Assembly: GCA_023954475.1 (NCBI GenBank) | Contig: JAMLHW010000003.1 | Coordinates: forward strand, 372,001 to 436,000 | Direction: 5' to 3' | Source of the DNA: Anaerolineae bacterium | Lineage (GTDB): Bacteria > Chloroflexota > Anaerolineae > Promineifilales > Promineifilaceae | Length of the DNA: 64,000 bases | Part shown: positions 62,379-64,000 of the stretch, piece after piece | How positions within the stretch are numbered: position 1 is the stretch's first letter | Layout: every line of letters begins with the position of its first letter | Position numbers and translations under genes: made by a program | The notes under the pieces: model-generated | What the model saw: the letters and a program-made list of their open reading frames with translations, nothing else | Told to the model about the DNA's origin: nothing | Databases searched by the model: none

Positions 62379-62639
62379 ATGACAGATAGTGACGGCAGCA
62401 AAATCATTATGTACGGTACCGATTGGTGCTCTGATTGCCACCGGGCGCGTCGCATTCTCGATGAGCAATCCGTCGATTATGTCCGCATCGATATTGATCG
62501 TCATCCCGAAGCGCGTGCCCTCGTAGCGCACATCAATGACGGGCAGGCTCGCGTACCGACGATTGTGTTTCCCGACGGATCCTTGTTGGTGGAGCCATCA
62601 AATCGGGAATTATTGCGTAAACTGGCATTGCTAGACTGA
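62379..62639 (+). CDS. Glutaredoxin-family (mycoredoxin-like) protein
   Basis: 86 residues. GGCAGGAG before the ATG. Starts KIIMYGTDWCSDCHRARRIL with the dithiol C-S-D-C active site, then VDYVRIDIDRHPEARALV and RVPTIVFPDGSLLVEPSNREL, the cis-Pro segment of the thioredoxin fold. It reduces disulfides or protein-thiol mixed disulfides; the C-S-D-C site resembles mycoredoxin/NrdH groups, but the thiol partner is unknown. The 185 nt after it hold a TCGGCCGA copy and the nuo promoter. Confidence 0.87.
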   Translation: MTDSDGSKIIMYGTDWCSDCHRARRILDEQSVDYVRIDIDRHPEARALVAHINDGQARVPTIVFPDGSLLVEPSNRELLRKLALLD

Positions 62640-62756
62640 TTGAATGGGGGTTGGCAGGTGTTTTTCGGCCGAAAATCAACATATTACGCCCCCAAAATCC
62701 GCCGCATACCACGTTTTTTTGAATTGTGCAATTTGGAACAAACCAATTTCATTTCT

Positions 62757-62785
62757 TTGCTATCGCTTGGTGCCTGTGTTATAAA
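62757..62785 (+). promoter_or_regulatory. Promoter of the nuo operon
   Basis: TTGCTA and TATAAA with a 17-nt spacer, about 40 nt upstream of the nuoA start. No operator seen. Confidence 0.6.
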
Positions 62786-62824
62786 TGAGAGGAATTTCAC
62801 AATCACAACAGCGAGGATATTGCC

Positions 62825-63193
62825 GTGACAAATGAAGTCCTACAGAATTGGCAATTCATCTTCATCTTTGTAGCCTTATCCCCAATCTTTCCCGCCGCGC
62901 CAGTCATTCTGAATCGCTTGCTGGGTCCTCAAAAACCCAATGCGATCAAGCAGCAGACATACGAATGCGGTATCGAAACGGTAGGCGATACTTGGATCCA
63001 GTTCAAAGTTCAATATTACATCTACGCGTTGATCTTTGTCGTATTTGACATTGAAGCGGTTTTTCTGTTTCCCATTGCGGCGGCTTGGGGTTTGCTCGGC
63101 TTGTTCGCTGTTTTTGAAGTAGCTCTCTTCATCATCATCCTCGCCGTCGGCTTGTACTATGCCTGGAATCGTGGAGCACTGGAATGGTTCTAG
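62825..63193 (+). CDS. nuoA: NADH-quinone oxidoreductase subunit A
   Basis: 122 residues, GTG start with GAGG about 9 nt upstream. Three transmembrane helices and the family landmarks PQKPNAIKQQTYECGIE (the Cys-containing loop near the quinone site) and VVFDIEAVFLFP. Complex I core membrane subunit. Directly followed by nuoH rather than nuoB, which is unusual. Confidence 0.95.
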   Translation: MTNEVLQNWQFIFIFVALSPIFPAAPVILNRLLGPQKPNAIKQQTYECGIETVGDTWIQFKVQYYIYALIFVVFDIEAVFLFPIAAAWGLLGLFAVFEVALFIIILAVGLYYAWNRGALEWF

Positions 63194-63224
63194 GCCGTGT
63201 CAGTGACGCAGTGGAGCACACTAT

Positions 63225-64000
63225 ATGAATCCCATTGATCTACTTATAGCCACCTTACAATTGCGATTGGGCGAATATCTCGTCAGCGTTTATGGTTCTG
63301 AAAATTGGGTATTTGTTGTCCGCGATGTCCTGACAGTCCTTACGATCTCAACGTTCTGCTTGCTTATCGTTATTTTTTTGATTTGGCTTGAGCGCAAAGT
63401 CATTGCCCGTATGCAAGACCGTTTAGGCCCCAACCGTGTTGGTGGTCGTTACGGTTTACTGCAAACAGTGGCTGATGTGCTTAAACTGCTCACAAAAGAA
63501 TCGCTCACGCCGGCTGGCGCTGATAAATGGGCTTATAACCTCGCCCCGTTACTCATTGTCATGACCGCGCTTCTCATGTGGGCGGTGATACCTTTTGGGC
63601 CAGGTGCAATGGGTGCTGATCTCAACATCGGCGTTTTCTATATTCTGGCGGTTAGTTCTGTATCCGTTGTTTGCCTCCTGCTGGCAGGGTGGGGGTCGAA
63701 CAACAAATATGCTCTACTCGGCGCTTTTCGTTCGGTTGCCCAGTTGGTAAGTTACGAAGTACCGATGGTGCTTTCACTCCTGATACCTATCATTTTGGCG
63801 GGTTCAATGGCTACCGAAGCAATCATTGGTGCCCAGTACATTCCTTTCTTGTTCGTTATTCCATTGTCAGCCGTGATTTTCTTCATCTCGGCATTGGCAG
63901 AAACGGGTCGGACGCCGTTTGACTTGTTGGAAGCGGAATCGGAAATTGTGGCTGGTTTTCACGTCGAATATGGTGGTATGAAATTCGGCATGTTTTTCCT
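63225..64000 (+). CDS. nuoH: NADH-quinone oxidoreductase subunit H, cut by the window end
   Basis: 258 codons visible, 3' end outside. GTGGAG precedes the ATG. Family motifs: WLERKVIARMQDRLGPNRVGG (conserved first loop and helix), LQTVADVLKLLTKE, SNNKYALLGAFRSVAQLVSYEVPM, and TGRTPFDLLEAESEIVAGF near the visible end. This subunit links quinone-reduction site to proton pumps. Four codons of missing nuoB-G would normally stand between nuoA and nuoH: here none. Confidence 0.96.
   Translation, partial: MNPIDLLIATLQLRLGEYLVSVYGSENWVFVVRDVLTVLTISTFCLLIVIFLIWLERKVIARMQDRLGPNRVGGRYGLLQTVADVLKLLTKESLTPAGADKWAYNLAPLLIVMTALLMWAVIPFGPGAMGADLNIGVFYILAVSSVSVVCLLLAGWGSNNKYALLGAFRSVAQLVSYEVPMVLSLLIPIILAGSMATEAIIGAQYIPFLFVIPLSAVIFFISALAETGRTPFDLLEAESEIVAGFHVEYGGMKFGMFF

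Noticed and set aside
62640-62828. 62-codon ORF between the glutaredoxin and nuoA genes
   Set aside because: No ribosome-binding site, composition unlike a protein, and it overlaps the nuo promoter and leader.

Overview
The window is a 64 kb stretch of a bacterial chromosome, densely coded on both strands, by eye about 50-58% G+C outside one AT-rich island. No rRNA or marker gene fixes the taxon. Several traits suggest a Chloroflexota bacterium, Anaerolineae/Caldilineae-like (inference): lipoproteins with Thr-Pro linkers and Val-Glu-Val-Thr repeats, extracellular LysM and M23 proteins, a very long SecA, and a Complex I locus that begins nuoA-nuoH.

Layout. 1-3.4 kb: 3' part of secA. 3.5-5.7 kb (minus): mcmA cobalamin subunit - meaB - mutM. 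5.9-8.9 kb (plus): UPF0104 membrane protein, GNAT, secreted protein. 9.0-12.3 kb (minus): mscS, Ntn asparaginase, DUF3048 lipoprotein, with tRNA-Asn between the last two; tRNA-Leu follows. 12.5-17.5 kb (plus): tilS, glyoxalase-like, ArsA-like ATPase, membrane protein, BI-1. 17.5-25.8 kb: helical protein, two GNAT genes, a VWA/FHA protein with a UvrD-like partner, a DUF/XRE pair under a palindrome-rich promoter, small envelope proteins. 25.8-31.2 kb (minus): lon, membrane protein, GerW-like and small genes. 31.4-37.4 kb: GH99-like/LysM protein, radA, nudC, lipoprotein, crotonase. 37.5-43.1 kb: PIN/RHH toxin-antitoxin pair and an AT-rich three-gene island. 43.3-53.2 kb: M23 peptidase, folK-folP, and a TetR-headed fatty-acid beta-oxidation operon (two acyl-CoA dehydrogenases, fadN, fadA). 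53.2-62.6 kb: lipoprotein, SRPBCC, subtilase, yqeK, methyltransferase, zinc-ribbon protein, DUF4342, sigma/anti-sigma/epimerase, glutaredoxin. 62.8 kb-end: nuoA and the start of nuoH.

Two observations stand out. First, the palindrome TCGGCCGA occurs about 100 times by hand count (about one expected by chance), inside and between genes, often extended to ATTCGGCCGAAT. It behaves like the cyanobacterial HIP1 element, in an organism that is not a cyanobacterium. Second, the longest stretch without it (about 5 kb, 38.18-43.24 kb) matches an AT-rich, translationally coupled operon: a C5 cytosine methyltransferase, a 793-residue protein with two GHKL ATPase modules, and a receiver-like protein with a C-terminal R-x4-H (HEPN-type) motif. 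I infer a horizontally acquired defence system in which a GHKL/histidine-kinase-like sensor controls a receiver-gated HEPN ribonuclease, with the methyltransferase marking self DNA. I cannot match this gene combination to a named system from memory.
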